Below are positions 1-6,744 of a stretch of 48,457 nucleotides of DNA, one piece after another (the first letter of the stretch is position 1; each line of letters begins with the position of its first letter). A model generated the notes under the pieces. The model was not told the DNA's origin, did no database searches, and saw only the letters and a list, made by a program, of their open reading frames with translations. This stretch comes from a virus: IMG/VR virus record IMGVR_UViG_3300010370_000056, positions 1 to 48,457 of that record, one strand, 5' to 3'. The translations under genes and the position numbers were made by a program.

Positions 1-121
1 CAGTAATCAGATAGTGCTCTTCGGGAATGTAGTCATCAACAACAGTAGAACCAAACCCACTACCATATGTGGGAGTGAAAGTTGCATCAAACTTGAATTG
101 AACGGTTGCTTCGTAGGTCAT
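1..121 (-). CDS. Hypothetical protein, N-terminal fragment cut by window edge
   Basis: An open frame begins at the ATG at 119-121 and runs off the left edge, giving 40 residues starting MTYEATVQFKFDATF. The start lies about 22 nt downstream of a TATAAT box, which supports it as the first gene of a transcript. The visible part alternates hydrophobic and polar residues like a beta strand and then becomes Gly/Ser-rich. I do not recognise the family; the rest of the protein is outside the window. Confidence 0.6.
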   Translation of the reverse strand, partial: MTYEATVQFKFDATFTPTYGSGFGSTVVDDYIPEEHYLIT

Positions 122-142
122 TGATCTGTTTCGTATGTGGCT

Positions 143-148
143 ATTATA
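143..148 (-). promoter_or_regulatory. Probable early promoter -10 box (TATAAT)
   Basis: On the minus strand a perfect TATAAT followed by AGCCACA lies 22 nt before the ATG at 121. The same TATAAT/TATATT + (A/G)GC(C/T) context recurs at 1398, 6688, 7807 and 8909. No good -35 box is visible (best match GTAAAC at 18 bp), so this one is weaker than the others. Confidence 0.45.
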
Positions 149-168
149 TCACATCAGGATTTTTTTGT

Positions 169-522
169 TTACTCTGATGTGTCAGTTTCTGAAGTGTACT
201 CATCTTCTTCCTCTCTCCATTCTTTTAATCCTTCTATTACCTCATCTATAGAATATGTTTTTACTTTACCAAGATCAATATCTTCTACCATTTGCATCAG
301 GCGCTCAAGAAACTCTTTGGGATACACGTCATCTTCACCTAAACATTGCCAGAACCAATCAACACACTCCTCATAAGGATCATCATAGAACATAAGAGCA
401 TAGTCCTTATAGTTTCCTGTCATTAGATCTGCCCAGATGCGAAATGATCCACGAATGTTCTGCCACCCTCTAATCCAACAATGACCAATCCAGTATTCAA
501 ACCAGTTCAGTTTCTTCGCCAT
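169..522 (-). CDS. Hypothetical acidic protein (117 aa)
   Basis: ATG-initiated frame of 117 residues. The N-terminal third is rich in Trp and aromatic residues (WFEYWIGHCWIRGW at 7-20) and the C-terminus is strongly acidic with a Ser/Thr/Glu tail. No signal peptide or catalytic motif is seen. Its start overlaps the end of the next upstream gene by 26 nt, so it belongs to the same transcript as the three genes before it. Family not recognised. Confidence 0.7.
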   Translation of the reverse strand: MAKKLNWFEYWIGHCWIRGWQNIRGSFRIWADLMTGNYKDYALMFYDDPYEECVDWFWQCLGEDDVYPKEFLERLMQMVEDIDLGKVKTYSIDEVIEGLKEWREEEDEYTSETDTSE

Positions 523-769
523 TATCTACCTCCCCCTTACCCCAGTTCCATGTACGTTCTATAATACCAACATCAAACCCAAACTTATATGCCCAGAATA
601 GAATACTCAAAGTTGAACCAGAACCTGATTTGATTTGAATATAGGGCCAAGATGGATATTCACACCAACTTAAAGATACCTGAAGTAAACTCCAACCTTT
701 TACATTGATAATTTGAACATACCAATCATGCCCATAATCTTTGCGGTGATTTAATTCAAGGATTTTCAT
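497..769 (-). CDS. Hypothetical protein (90 aa)
   Basis: ATG-initiated, 90 residues, rich in Trp and Tyr (CEYPSWPYIQIKSGSGS near 36-52), probably a small beta-rich fold. It overlaps both neighbours (14 nt with the upstream zinc-ribbon gene, 26 nt with the downstream gene), as expected for a translationally coupled phage operon. No recognised domain. Confidence 0.7.
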   Translation of the reverse strand: MKILELNHRKDYGHDWYVQIINVKGWSLLQVSLSWCEYPSWPYIQIKSGSGSTLSILFWAYKFGFDVGIIERTWNWGKGEVDNGEETELV

Positions 770-992
770 TTTTCAATTCCTCTTTAAGTTTCCGAATACC
801 AGTAATGAAACATGCAAATTCTGTGGCAGGAGCAACATTTTTTGTCTGACCACAAATATCGCATTTATTCCATGTATAATTATGGAAAAAATTGGTTGTA
901 GTGTCATGACCATATTTCCATCCACATTTTTCACATGAGTTTTTCGCAAAAATTAAAGTTTTTAGTAATTCTTTTTTATCTACTTTTTTCAT
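756..992 (-). CDS. Small zinc-ribbon-like protein (78 aa)
   Basis: The start is the ATG at 990-992, two nt past the stop of the upstream gene; a longer frame would need a TTG inside that gene. The protein has two CxxC knuckles, C20xxC23 and C44xxC47, about 20 residues apart, with a Lys-rich N-terminus and a charged C-terminal helix. This is the layout of a zinc ribbon, so nucleic-acid or protein binding is plausible. The exact family is not recognised and the function is unknown. Confidence 0.7.
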   Translation of the reverse strand: MKKVDKKELLKTLIFAKNSCEKCGWKYGHDTTTNFFHNYTWNKCDICGQTKNVAPATEFACFITGIRKLKEELKNENP

Positions 993-994
993 GC

Positions 995-1375
995 TCAATC
1001 CCAAGATACATTTTGAACCAGGAATCCTGGCATTACATAAGTCCAAGTACCAAGTCCATCAACACCACCAACTTTGTACTCATACTTATATGAAAACTTA
1101 TTGTGACTATCGTAAGTCATAAAACCCTTTTCTTTATCGAAATAAGATTTAATTGTCAGGCCAAATCTATTAGAAAAAATAGAACGAGTGCGAAGTGATC
1201 CACCAGTTTCACGAGTTTCAACTACAACACATTCATCCATCATAAACTCTTTCTTTGTCTCTAATACACAAGGAGTTTCATATCGAAATGGACGATATTC
1301 TTTCTGTTTAATAACTGGTGCTGAAAATACGGGAGATGCAAAAAGAATAGATGCAAGAATGAGAAGTTTTTTCAC
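995..1375 (-). CDS. Putative exported protein with signal peptide (126 aa)
   Basis: I place the start at a GTG (1373-1375). It lies about 16 nt downstream of the predicted transcription start of the promoter at 1398-1426; the only longer alternative is a TTG at 1408, upstream of that start point. From the GTG the protein opens with KKLLILASILFASPVFSA, a typical signal peptide (positive n-region, hydrophobic core, probable cleavage after A19). The mature part has no recognised domain and contains paired Cys residues. It is the first gene of the 1398 transcript. Confidence 0.65.
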   Translation of the reverse strand: MKKLLILASILFASPVFSAPVIKQKEYRPFRYETPCVLETKKEFMMDECVVVETRETGGSLRTRSIFSNRFGLTIKSYFDKEKGFMTYDSHNKFSYKYEYKVGGVDGLGTWTYVMPGFLVQNVSWD

Positions 1376-1397
1376 TCTGTTATTGTGAACTGTAGCT

Positions 1398-1426
1398 ATT
1401 ATACACAAAAAATTTTACTTGTGCAA
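1398..1426 (-). promoter_or_regulatory. Early sigma70-type promoter TTGCAC-17-TATAAT
   Basis: On the minus strand the -35 TTGCAC (1421-1426) and -10 TATAAT (1398-1403) are separated by exactly 17 bp and followed by AGCTACA. It reads into the exported-protein gene at 1375 and the genes down to 169. Confidence 0.75.
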
Positions 1427-1439
1427 GATAATGTGCCAG

Positions 1440-1832
1440 TTATCGTCCTGTCACATCCTCATAATCCTGTAAGATTCCTCTCTTAAAATGTAATCGCAGT
1501 CGCGGCCAATCTTCCCATACTCCTTTCCAGTCAGCAGGATAGATTTCAATATATTTTGTGATTGGATGAACGTAATACCTTCCATGTTGTCCTGTACGTA
1601 TCCATTCATAATTCAAAAATTGATGTTTAGAATTATATCGTGGATCATCCTTTTCAATAATCTCAAAAGTACTTGTGCCCCTATAATTAGGGCACCACAA
1701 AACACCTTTGGGATCTAACCAGTAGTCAGTCATTGTACCACCAATAACTTCCTCAATATCTTTGGTTTGATTTACTCCCATAAAAGGTTCTGGTAGTTGG
1801 TAACTACTTTTTACAAAGTCAAACATTCCCAT
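1440..1832 (-). CDS. Hypothetical protein (130 aa)
   Basis: Start chosen at the ATG at 1830-1832, which shares its A with the TAA of the upstream gene (TAATG); the longer frame begins with TTG. The protein starts MGMFDFVKSSYQLPEPF and is rich in Trp, Tyr and Pro, with motifs such as WLDPKGVLWCPNY. It looks like a compact globular cytoplasmic protein. It is the last gene of the long operon that begins with the helicase at 6666. Family not recognised. Confidence 0.7.
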   Translation of the reverse strand: MGMFDFVKSSYQLPEPFMGVNQTKDIEEVIGGTMTDYWLDPKGVLWCPNYRGTSTFEIIEKDDPRYNSKHQFLNYEWIRTGQHGRYYVHPITKYIEIYPADWKGVWEDWPRLRLHFKRGILQDYEDVTGR

Positions 1833-2140
1833 TATGAGTTCTCCCAATTATCTCTTTCAGATTTGCGGAGTTTCTTGAGTTCTTTATACAGTTCTTTGAT
1901 CTGCTGATAAGCATCTTCGGGCGTAATTTTATCAGCAATTTCTAATCCAGCAATTAGACCCACTTTATCACCAAATCGTGCAAGTGCTCTTTCAAATTGT
2001 GTGAGATCTTCATACATGATGCTGTGCTCCAACATGTCTATACGATTATGTAGTTCGTAAATGCAATTACTGGTGTCAATACTTTCACTTTCTAAATGAA
2101 CAATTCGATCATTTAAAGTGTTTTCAATTTTCCATTTCAT
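1832..2140 (-). CDS. Hypothetical helical protein (102 aa)
   Basis: Start chosen at the ATG at 2138-2140 (MKWKIENTLNDRIVHLE); the longer frame uses a TTG at 2158. It overlaps the upstream 2OG-like gene by 17 nt and the downstream gene by one nt. The sequence is dominated by charged amphipathic helices, with a C-terminal stretch QQIKELYKELKKLRKSERD suggesting coiled-coil or oligomerisation. No known domain. Confidence 0.7.
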   Translation of the reverse strand: MKWKIENTLNDRIVHLESESIDTSNCIYELHNRIDMLEHSIMYEDLTQFERALARFGDKVGLIAGLEIADKITPEDAYQQIKELYKELKKLRKSERDNWENS

Positions 2141-2735
2141 AATTGACCCAAAATACAAGAACTAAACGTGAGTTGAAAATATTGTTGCCGAAGTAGTTGT
2201 GTGGCGCGTGATGTGTTTGCCCATTATACAAGATAAACCGATTAAATTTGTTGTCAATAGTTTGAGTGATTTTGAAATTATCATGGTTAAAATTTTGTTT
2301 CCATTCACCAAAAAATTTAATAATATTCGCATTTCTTGTTGTTGATGCGATTGGAAATGCGTCAACATTTTTATATCCATTCTCATTAAGACATTCACAA
2401 AGAATAGTACCAGAGTTTTCTGGAGGATTTTCATTTAAGTATATCAATCCAGCTAAACCTTCGTTGTCTTGGTGAATTAATCCACACTTATGAATTGCTG
2501 ATGTAATATGAAAAGATGCGTTAAACTGATTCACCTTTTTACCTATTTGGGTTTCAAGCGATGAAATTAAGTATTCATTAATATCATCAGGAACAAGACA
2601 ACGAATCCCTGGATAATTGGATCCATTATCATTCATAATACAACTGTGTTTTTCTTTAAGTAAGTCTAAGGCAATCTTTCTAATGTGATGAGGATCATCA
2701 AAAAAATCATCAATGATAATAGGAAGGTTCTTCAT
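2124..2735 (-). CDS. DUF6445 / 2OG-Fe(II) dioxygenase-like protein (203 aa)
   Basis: The order of likely iron ligands matches the double-stranded beta-helix dioxygenase fold: H88-Q-D90 (LIHQDNEGLAGLIYLN), a distal His at 175/176 (THHAPHNYFG) and an Arg at 190 that could bind 2-oxoglutarate. This pattern resembles DUF6445, a family often found beside flavin-dependent tryptophan halogenases. Its ATG overlaps the halogenase stop (ATGA), so the two are translationally coupled and may act on the same substrate. Oxygenase activity is inferred from motifs only; the substrate is unknown. Confidence 0.65.
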   Translation of the reverse strand: MKNLPIIIDDFFDDPHHIRKIALDLLKEKHSCIMNDNGSNYPGIRCLVPDDINEYLISSLETQIGKKVNQFNASFHITSAIHKCGLIHQDNEGLAGLIYLNENPPENSGTILCECLNENGYKNVDAFPIASTTRNANIIKFFGEWKQNFNHDNFKITQTIDNKFNRFILYNGQTHHAPHNYFGNNIFNSRLVLVFWVNYEMEN

Positions 2736-4183
2736 TTCTTCAGAGTAATCATTTTGATGAACTTTTTATGACTGATCCAGAATAAACTATCCTCATAATT
2801 TTTGGCGTTCTGAAGTTCAGTTTGAGACGTTTCTCCAAGATCATATTCCATGTATTCCTGACGTATTTTATTTACATCAAACCATTCAAGACCATAAAGA
2901 ATTGGAATGTAATTGATGGCATTAAACATTCCCCAAGGACAGTAAACATCTACATCTATTGGCATACGATTTTTCCACATCTCAAGATAACTTTGAAGAT
3001 TTGGAGTGAGTTTGAGATTATACTTAACCTCTTTCCAAAACTCAGTATCTTCTCTCTTGACCAGATAGTGTGCCTGAACATAATCAACGATATTGTCAAA
3101 AATATCATTAACTCTTTGATTGCATGTGTCAACATCATATGATGGTAGATAGTGGGTAAAACAGAACATCTGTTGAATCACACTACCGATTGATGTTGCT
3201 TCTAAAGGCTCTACAAAACTCTGCGATAATCCTACAGCATAACAATTCTTATGCCAAGACTTTTCTAATCGACCAGGATCAAATCGAAACTCTTTTGCAA
3301 TATCTAACTTCCGACCATATGCTTCTTCCATCTCCTGATGAGCTTCATCCTTTCCAATGAACCCATCACAATACACATATCCATTTCCAGTTCTTGTTTG
3401 TGTTGGAATTGTCCATGACCAACCAGCATTTCTTGCTGTAGCCATCGTGTATTTGTTGTACTCCTCCATCTCATCTGTTGGAAATGCAATAGCAGAATTG
3501 ACAGGAAGATATTCGGAATATGATTTCCATTTGATACCATATGTTTTTTCATGAATCAATCTCTTGAATCCACTACAGTCAACAAAGAAATCTGCATGAT
3601 ATTCATGATTATCGGAGAAAACACATTCCATCTCACCAGTTTCAACCAATCGTGTTCCAGTTAGATCATCCTCAATGACATCAATATCCCTCTTAATACA
3701 CTCTTTGTGTAGAAACTTATTAAGTGCAAAAGTATCAAAATGATACTGATTAGATGGTGAGTTATCATGACTATTGAAGGCATCCATAGATACCTCATTT
3801 CTCCAAGTTCCTGGAGATTGCATAGAACTTGGAGGAAGTTGATTTGCTATGACATGTGCATAATTGTAGAAATAACCACCTTTCGAATTTGCATTTGGAT
3901 TTCCAATGTTGTGCATGAAATCGTGTTCAGCCCAATTCTTAAAATATACACCAAGTTTAATTGTAGCATTGGCCTCAAGAATAGATGCTAACTGAGGAAT
4001 ACCAACGTACCTGCAGAATTGTGCCCAATGTTCTGTCGAACTCTCACCAACTCCAACAATACCAACTTTGGAAGATTCAATGATTCGAATGTTTTTTGAT
4101 GGAAATGTAGTCTTAAGAATGAGCGCAGCAATGCAACCAGCAGTTCCGCCACCTACAATAATAATATCATTTATTTTTTTCAT
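2732..4183 (-). CDS. Flavin-dependent tryptophan-halogenase-like protein (483 aa)
   Basis: The N-terminus has the FAD-binding GxGxxG (IIVGGGTAGCIAAL, 8-21). The halogenase signature WxWxIP is present (GWSWTIP, 254-260), the catalytic Lys is K76 in ATIKLGVYFKNW, and the FVEPLEATSIG segment places the active-site Glu at E328. These enzymes use FADH2, O2 and halide to make a hypohalous species held by the Lys. Family members are usually 450-540 aa, so this is full length. A cyanophage relative, VirX1 of Syn10, is an experimentally studied viral halogenase. No flavin reductase is visible nearby, so reduced flavin would have to come from the host. Substrate unknown. Confidence 0.9.
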   Translation of the reverse strand: MKKINDIIIVGGGTAGCIAALILKTTFPSKNIRIIESSKVGIVGVGESSTEHWAQFCRYVGIPQLASILEANATIKLGVYFKNWAEHDFMHNIGNPNANSKGGYFYNYAHVIANQLPPSSMQSPGTWRNEVSMDAFNSHDNSPSNQYHFDTFALNKFLHKECIKRDIDVIEDDLTGTRLVETGEMECVFSDNHEYHADFFVDCSGFKRLIHEKTYGIKWKSYSEYLPVNSAIAFPTDEMEEYNKYTMATARNAGWSWTIPTQTRTGNGYVYCDGFIGKDEAHQEMEEAYGRKLDIAKEFRFDPGRLEKSWHKNCYAVGLSQSFVEPLEATSIGSVIQQMFCFTHYLPSYDVDTCNQRVNDIFDNIVDYVQAHYLVKREDTEFWKEVKYNLKLTPNLQSYLEMWKNRMPIDVDVYCPWGMFNAINYIPILYGLEWFDVNKIRQEYMEYDLGETSQTELQNAKNYEDSLFWISHKKFIKMITLKK

Positions 4184-4403
4184 ACTCGTTCATCAATTCC
4201 TTTGCAATTCTATTGTATTCTCTTTGTTTAATTAAATTTGTAATAGGATTCTTTGGGTGAAATCGAATCATCCAAAAAAATCGTTCAGTCTTAACACCAA
4301 TCAATTTGAAAATAAGATTTATGAATGTCACAACATTTTCATCTACCCACATCATATAAGCAATGATGCCAAATATTGACAATAGTGTGTATTGAAATGT
4401 CAT
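4167..4403 (-). CDS. Small membrane protein of the halogenase operon (78 aa)
   Basis: Start at the ATG at 4401-4403; a TTG three codons upstream is an alternative. Residues 3-19 (FQYTLLSIFGIIAYMMW) form a clear membrane segment, and VVTFINLIFKLIGV may be a second, shorter one. The C-terminal half is basic and helical. The gene overlaps the start of the halogenase by 17 nt, so the two are probably co-translated. It could anchor a complex at the membrane, but this is inference. Confidence 0.7.
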   Translation of the reverse strand: MTFQYTLLSIFGIIAYMMWVDENVVTFINLIFKLIGVKTERFFWMIRFHPKNPITNLIKQREYNRIAKELMNEYEKNK

Positions 4404-4428
4404 TCGACTCAAGTAAAATACTATTTAA

Positions 4429-4800
4429 TCATTCACAGAAAGCATCACCTACAATCGCACCTCCAAGAATACCAAGAGGAATTGACCATGGCATAGCATC
4501 TGATTTTGAAATAGCTCCAGCAACACCAGCACCTACAATCGCACCCACACCTGTAGCAGCACAGGATTGATATGATCTCTCTGGCGATGAATAAGAACGC
4601 CCATAACTTGTATTTCCACCACAGGGTCTTTGATAACTCTGAGTATCTACATACCCCTGCTGATAATTGCCATATCGATCATATCCACCAGGAACATACT
4701 TCTCTTTATATGTCGTGCAGACTTGATAAGTTGTAGTCTGCTGTGCAAGAACTGGTGTTGGAATCAACAAACAAATTAGAAGAAATGGAAGTTTTTTCAT
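4429..4800 (-). CDS. Exported glycine-zipper protein (123 aa)
   Basis: The N-terminus MKKLPFLLICLLIPTPVLA is a signal peptide with likely cleavage after A19; there is no lipobox Cys. The central part (35-75) is Tyr/Gly/Ser-rich. The C-terminal part has small-residue zippers (GVGAIVGAGVAGAI, 84-97; GILGGAIVGDAF, 110-121), as in glycine-zipper 2TM / 17-kDa surface-antigen proteins that sit in outer membranes. Cys residues at 28, 60, 80 and 122 could form disulfides. It overlaps the upstream small gene by ATGA. A role in the host envelope during infection is plausible. Confidence 0.75.
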   Translation of the reverse strand: MKKLPFLLICLLIPTPVLAQQTTTYQVCTTYKEKYVPGGYDRYGNYQQGYVDTQSYQRPCGGNTSYGRSYSSPERSYQSCAATGVGAIVGAGVAGAISKSDAMPWSIPLGILGGAIVGDAFCE

Positions 4801-4952
4801 GATGTTTTTTTCTGATGATCCTTAATGTACTTGTGAGCCTGTTTGACAGTATTTACCACATCAAGTTGTTGACCATTATGAATAATCATAAGTTTCTTGC
4901 CAAATGGAACTGCTGCGTACATTCTATCGTCAGTAATAAATCCTTCCTTCAT
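4797..4952 (-). CDS. Small hypothetical protein (51 aa)
   Basis: A short gene whose ATG (4950-4952) overlaps the stop of the 179-residue gene (ATGA) and whose TGA (4797-4799) overlaps the ATG of the glycine-zipper gene. Such coupling on both sides argues strongly that it is real. The product begins MKEGFITDDRMYAAVPFGKK, has a hydrophobic strand (LMIIHNGQQL) and ends in a basic helix with a Lys-rich tail. No family recognised. Confidence 0.75.
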   Translation of the reverse strand: MKEGFITDDRMYAAVPFGKKLMIIHNGQQLDVVNTVKQAHKYIKDHQKKTS

Positions 4953-5488
4953 ACTAGAAACTCCTTTTCGTATTCGATAAGTTCTTTGGGAACATCAAGA
5001 ATGTTAGAATCAATCGGTTTGGATTGATTCCATCGGGTTGTACCCCCAGGTCTTTTGTTCAATTTGATTCCCAAATGAGAATACTTCAAATGGGTTGGGA
5101 TCTTGACTTGATAGTTGACCCCATCATTTGAGGTCAGAGCAGCCAGAGCATCGTTCTCCTGCTGAGTGACCACGATTGTCTGACAACATTGCCAAAAAAT
5201 GGATTTGAACTTGTCAAAGTCGGTCAAATACACCTCTGGGTGATCCAGAATCATGCGGCCAATGAATTGTGGGGACAAATAGTGGTCATGTACGACCTTT
5301 TGCTTTACACTTTTGTTTTTCAGTGCATTTTCGCTGATCAGGCCGGTAGGATTGGGCAGACCCGCGTCGAAGACGCCAATATAATAGATTCTGGTAATGG
5401 GACGGGCAAATTCGGGTCGGCCCCAGTTATGTAAATTGGCTTTGAGACTATTAAATGTAGTCTCGCAGTAGATTGTCCAGTCCTTCAT
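4949..5488 (-). CDS. Helicase-coupled protein of unknown function (179 aa)
   Basis: Its ATG overlaps the stop of the helicase gene (ATGA), so the two are translationally coupled and probably form a complex or share a DNA target. The centre contains HDHYLSPQFIGRMILDHPEV, and later FDKFKSIFWQCCQTIVV and a Gly/Arg-rich KRPGGTTRWNQ stretch. I cannot match it to a nuclease or methylase family, although His/Asp clusters near 68 leave a nuclease possible. Unlike T4 uvsW, which has no such obligatory partner. Confidence 0.7.
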   Translation of the reverse strand: MKDWTIYCETTFNSLKANLHNWGRPEFARPITRIYYIGVFDAGLPNPTGLISENALKNKSVKQKVVHDHYLSPQFIGRMILDHPEVYLTDFDKFKSIFWQCCQTIVVTQQENDALAALTSNDGVNYQVKIPTHLKYSHLGIKLNKRPGGTTRWNQSKPIDSNILDVPKELIEYEKEFLV

Positions 5489-6666
5489 CGCTTCACCACA
5501 CTCACAGCAGGTTCGCCTTTATGGAAAATGGTATCAACCACTGCCTGCACCTTGCGGGAGGTGCTGATACCCACATTATCATACACAGGCACACAGACTA
5601 GACCAAAAGTCTTGGATTTATCACCCAATCGGATAACACGACCGATGGTCTGAGAGATACCAATGTAGTCCATGTTTCGCATGAACAGCACTGCTTCCAG
5701 ACCAGACACATTGATACCCTCAGAAAGGATGCTATGATGAATCACAACAAACTTCTTTGAGGTATCCTTACCCCAAGCATTGAGAGTATCAAAGAACTGC
5801 TCACGGTTGACCTTCTGACCATCAATCACAGCACCAGTCTTAGATGTAATCATCATCCAAGAATAACCGCGCTGTTGTAGTTGAACACAGAAATCAGATT
5901 CTGCTATCAAACCCATGATTTGTTTAGTGGTACGAGCACAGATCAAAACTTTCTTGACATCTTGCTCATCAATCGTTTCGATCAGATTGTCAGCATCACG
6001 GGAGAAAACAACCTGCTTACCTTTAACCATCGGCAGTTGTTTGACAACAACCTTAGGAGGAAGAATATAACCTTGCTCCACCAGTTCAGGTGCAGGAACC
6101 TGACAAATTACCTGACCATAGACCTCAGGCATGTTCATACCTGGTTTAGAAACAGTCAGAGAATGTTTGGGAGTGGCCGTGAAGAAATAGCAGCGATCTG
6201 CAATCTCAGCAAAGTGCTTGGTAGCAGGGAAAAAGTTACGCTGAACGCTATTGTGTGCCTCATCAAAGTAAATGGTATGCACATCAATACCTGCTTCCTG
6301 AATACGATTCAGAGAGTTATAGGTGGTAAAGATGATACGATTGCGCTTGTAGGTTTGCACTGCCCAATCATAGATTACATCGGGATTGGTAGTGGATTCG
6401 TGATGAGTTTCTCCACTATGTACATGAAGAATGCGAACCATAGGGTCAGTGATATGCTCTAGAAACTCAGCAGATAATTGCTCAGCGAGCAAGATGCGCG
6501 GAGCACAGACTACAATAGTCTGCGGTGTTTCTGACTGAAACTGGCGCAGAGTATCTACAATCATTTTTAGGGTCTTCCCACCGCCCGTGGGAACGATCAC
6601 CTGACCTTTGCTATACTTCTGCATAGCAGCGACAGCGCGGTGTTGATGTGGGCGAAGAGAAATCAT
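5485..6666 (-). CDS. Superfamily 2 DEAH-box helicase (393 aa)
   Basis: Walker A is PTGGGKT (26-32), Walker B is DEAH (135-138, in TIYFDEAHN), motif III is TAT (163-165), and motif VI is QTIGRVIR near residue 336. An N-terminal LRPHQ resembles the Q-motif region of SSL2/UvsW-type helicases. At 393 aa it is compact, close to the bare two-RecA core. It is the first gene after the promoter at 6688-6716. It could remodel replication or recombination intermediates, or be part of an anti-host system with the coupled 179-residue protein. uvsW identity is possible but not shown. Confidence 0.85.
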   Translation of the reverse strand: MISLRPHQHRAVAAMQKYSKGQVIVPTGGGKTLKMIVDTLRQFQSETPQTIVVCAPRILLAEQLSAEFLEHITDPMVRILHVHSGETHHESTTNPDVIYDWAVQTYKRNRIIFTTYNSLNRIQEAGIDVHTIYFDEAHNSVQRNFFPATKHFAEIADRCYFFTATPKHSLTVSKPGMNMPEVYGQVICQVPAPELVEQGYILPPKVVVKQLPMVKGKQVVFSRDADNLIETIDEQDVKKVLICARTTKQIMGLIAESDFCVQLQQRGYSWMMITSKTGAVIDGQKVNREQFFDTLNAWGKDTSKKFVVIHHSILSEGINVSGLEAVLFMRNMDYIGISQTIGRVIRLGDKSKTFGLVCVPVYDNVGISTSRKVQAVVDTIFHKGEPAVSVVKR

Positions 6667-6687
6667 GAACTCCGTTTCAATATGGCT

Positions 6688-6716
6688 AATATACTATGAA
6701 AAAAGGGGTCTGTAAA
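6688..6716 (-). promoter_or_regulatory. Early promoter TTTACA-17-TATATT nested in a terminator
   Basis: On the minus strand TTTACA (6711-6716) and TATATT (6688-6693) are spaced by 17 bp and followed by AGCC. The -35 box occupies the loop of the terminator hairpin at 6699-6722 and the terminator U-tract forms part of the spacer. It drives the helicase-halogenase operon. Confidence 0.75.
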
Positions 6717-6722
6717 GACCCC
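6699..6722 (-). terminator. Rho-independent terminator after the 330-aa gene
   Basis: On the minus strand GGGGTCT - TTAC - AGACCCC forms a perfect 7-bp stem with a 4-nt loop, followed by TTTTTT. It begins about 22 nt after the stop of the gene at 6745. Confidence 0.85.
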
Positions 6723-6744
6723 CTGTGACGGTTATGAAAGTGGA

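Noticed and set aside
4403-4430. ATTAAATAG resembling a late promoter before the small membrane gene
   Set aside because: It deviates from TATAAATA/CTAAATA at key positions and the genes around look co-transcribed from the early promoter at 6688.
5881-6462. Plus-strand frame of 193 codons opposite the helicase
   Set aside because: It is antisense to a helicase with all motifs in place, has no promoter or ribosome site, and its product has no domain-like pattern.
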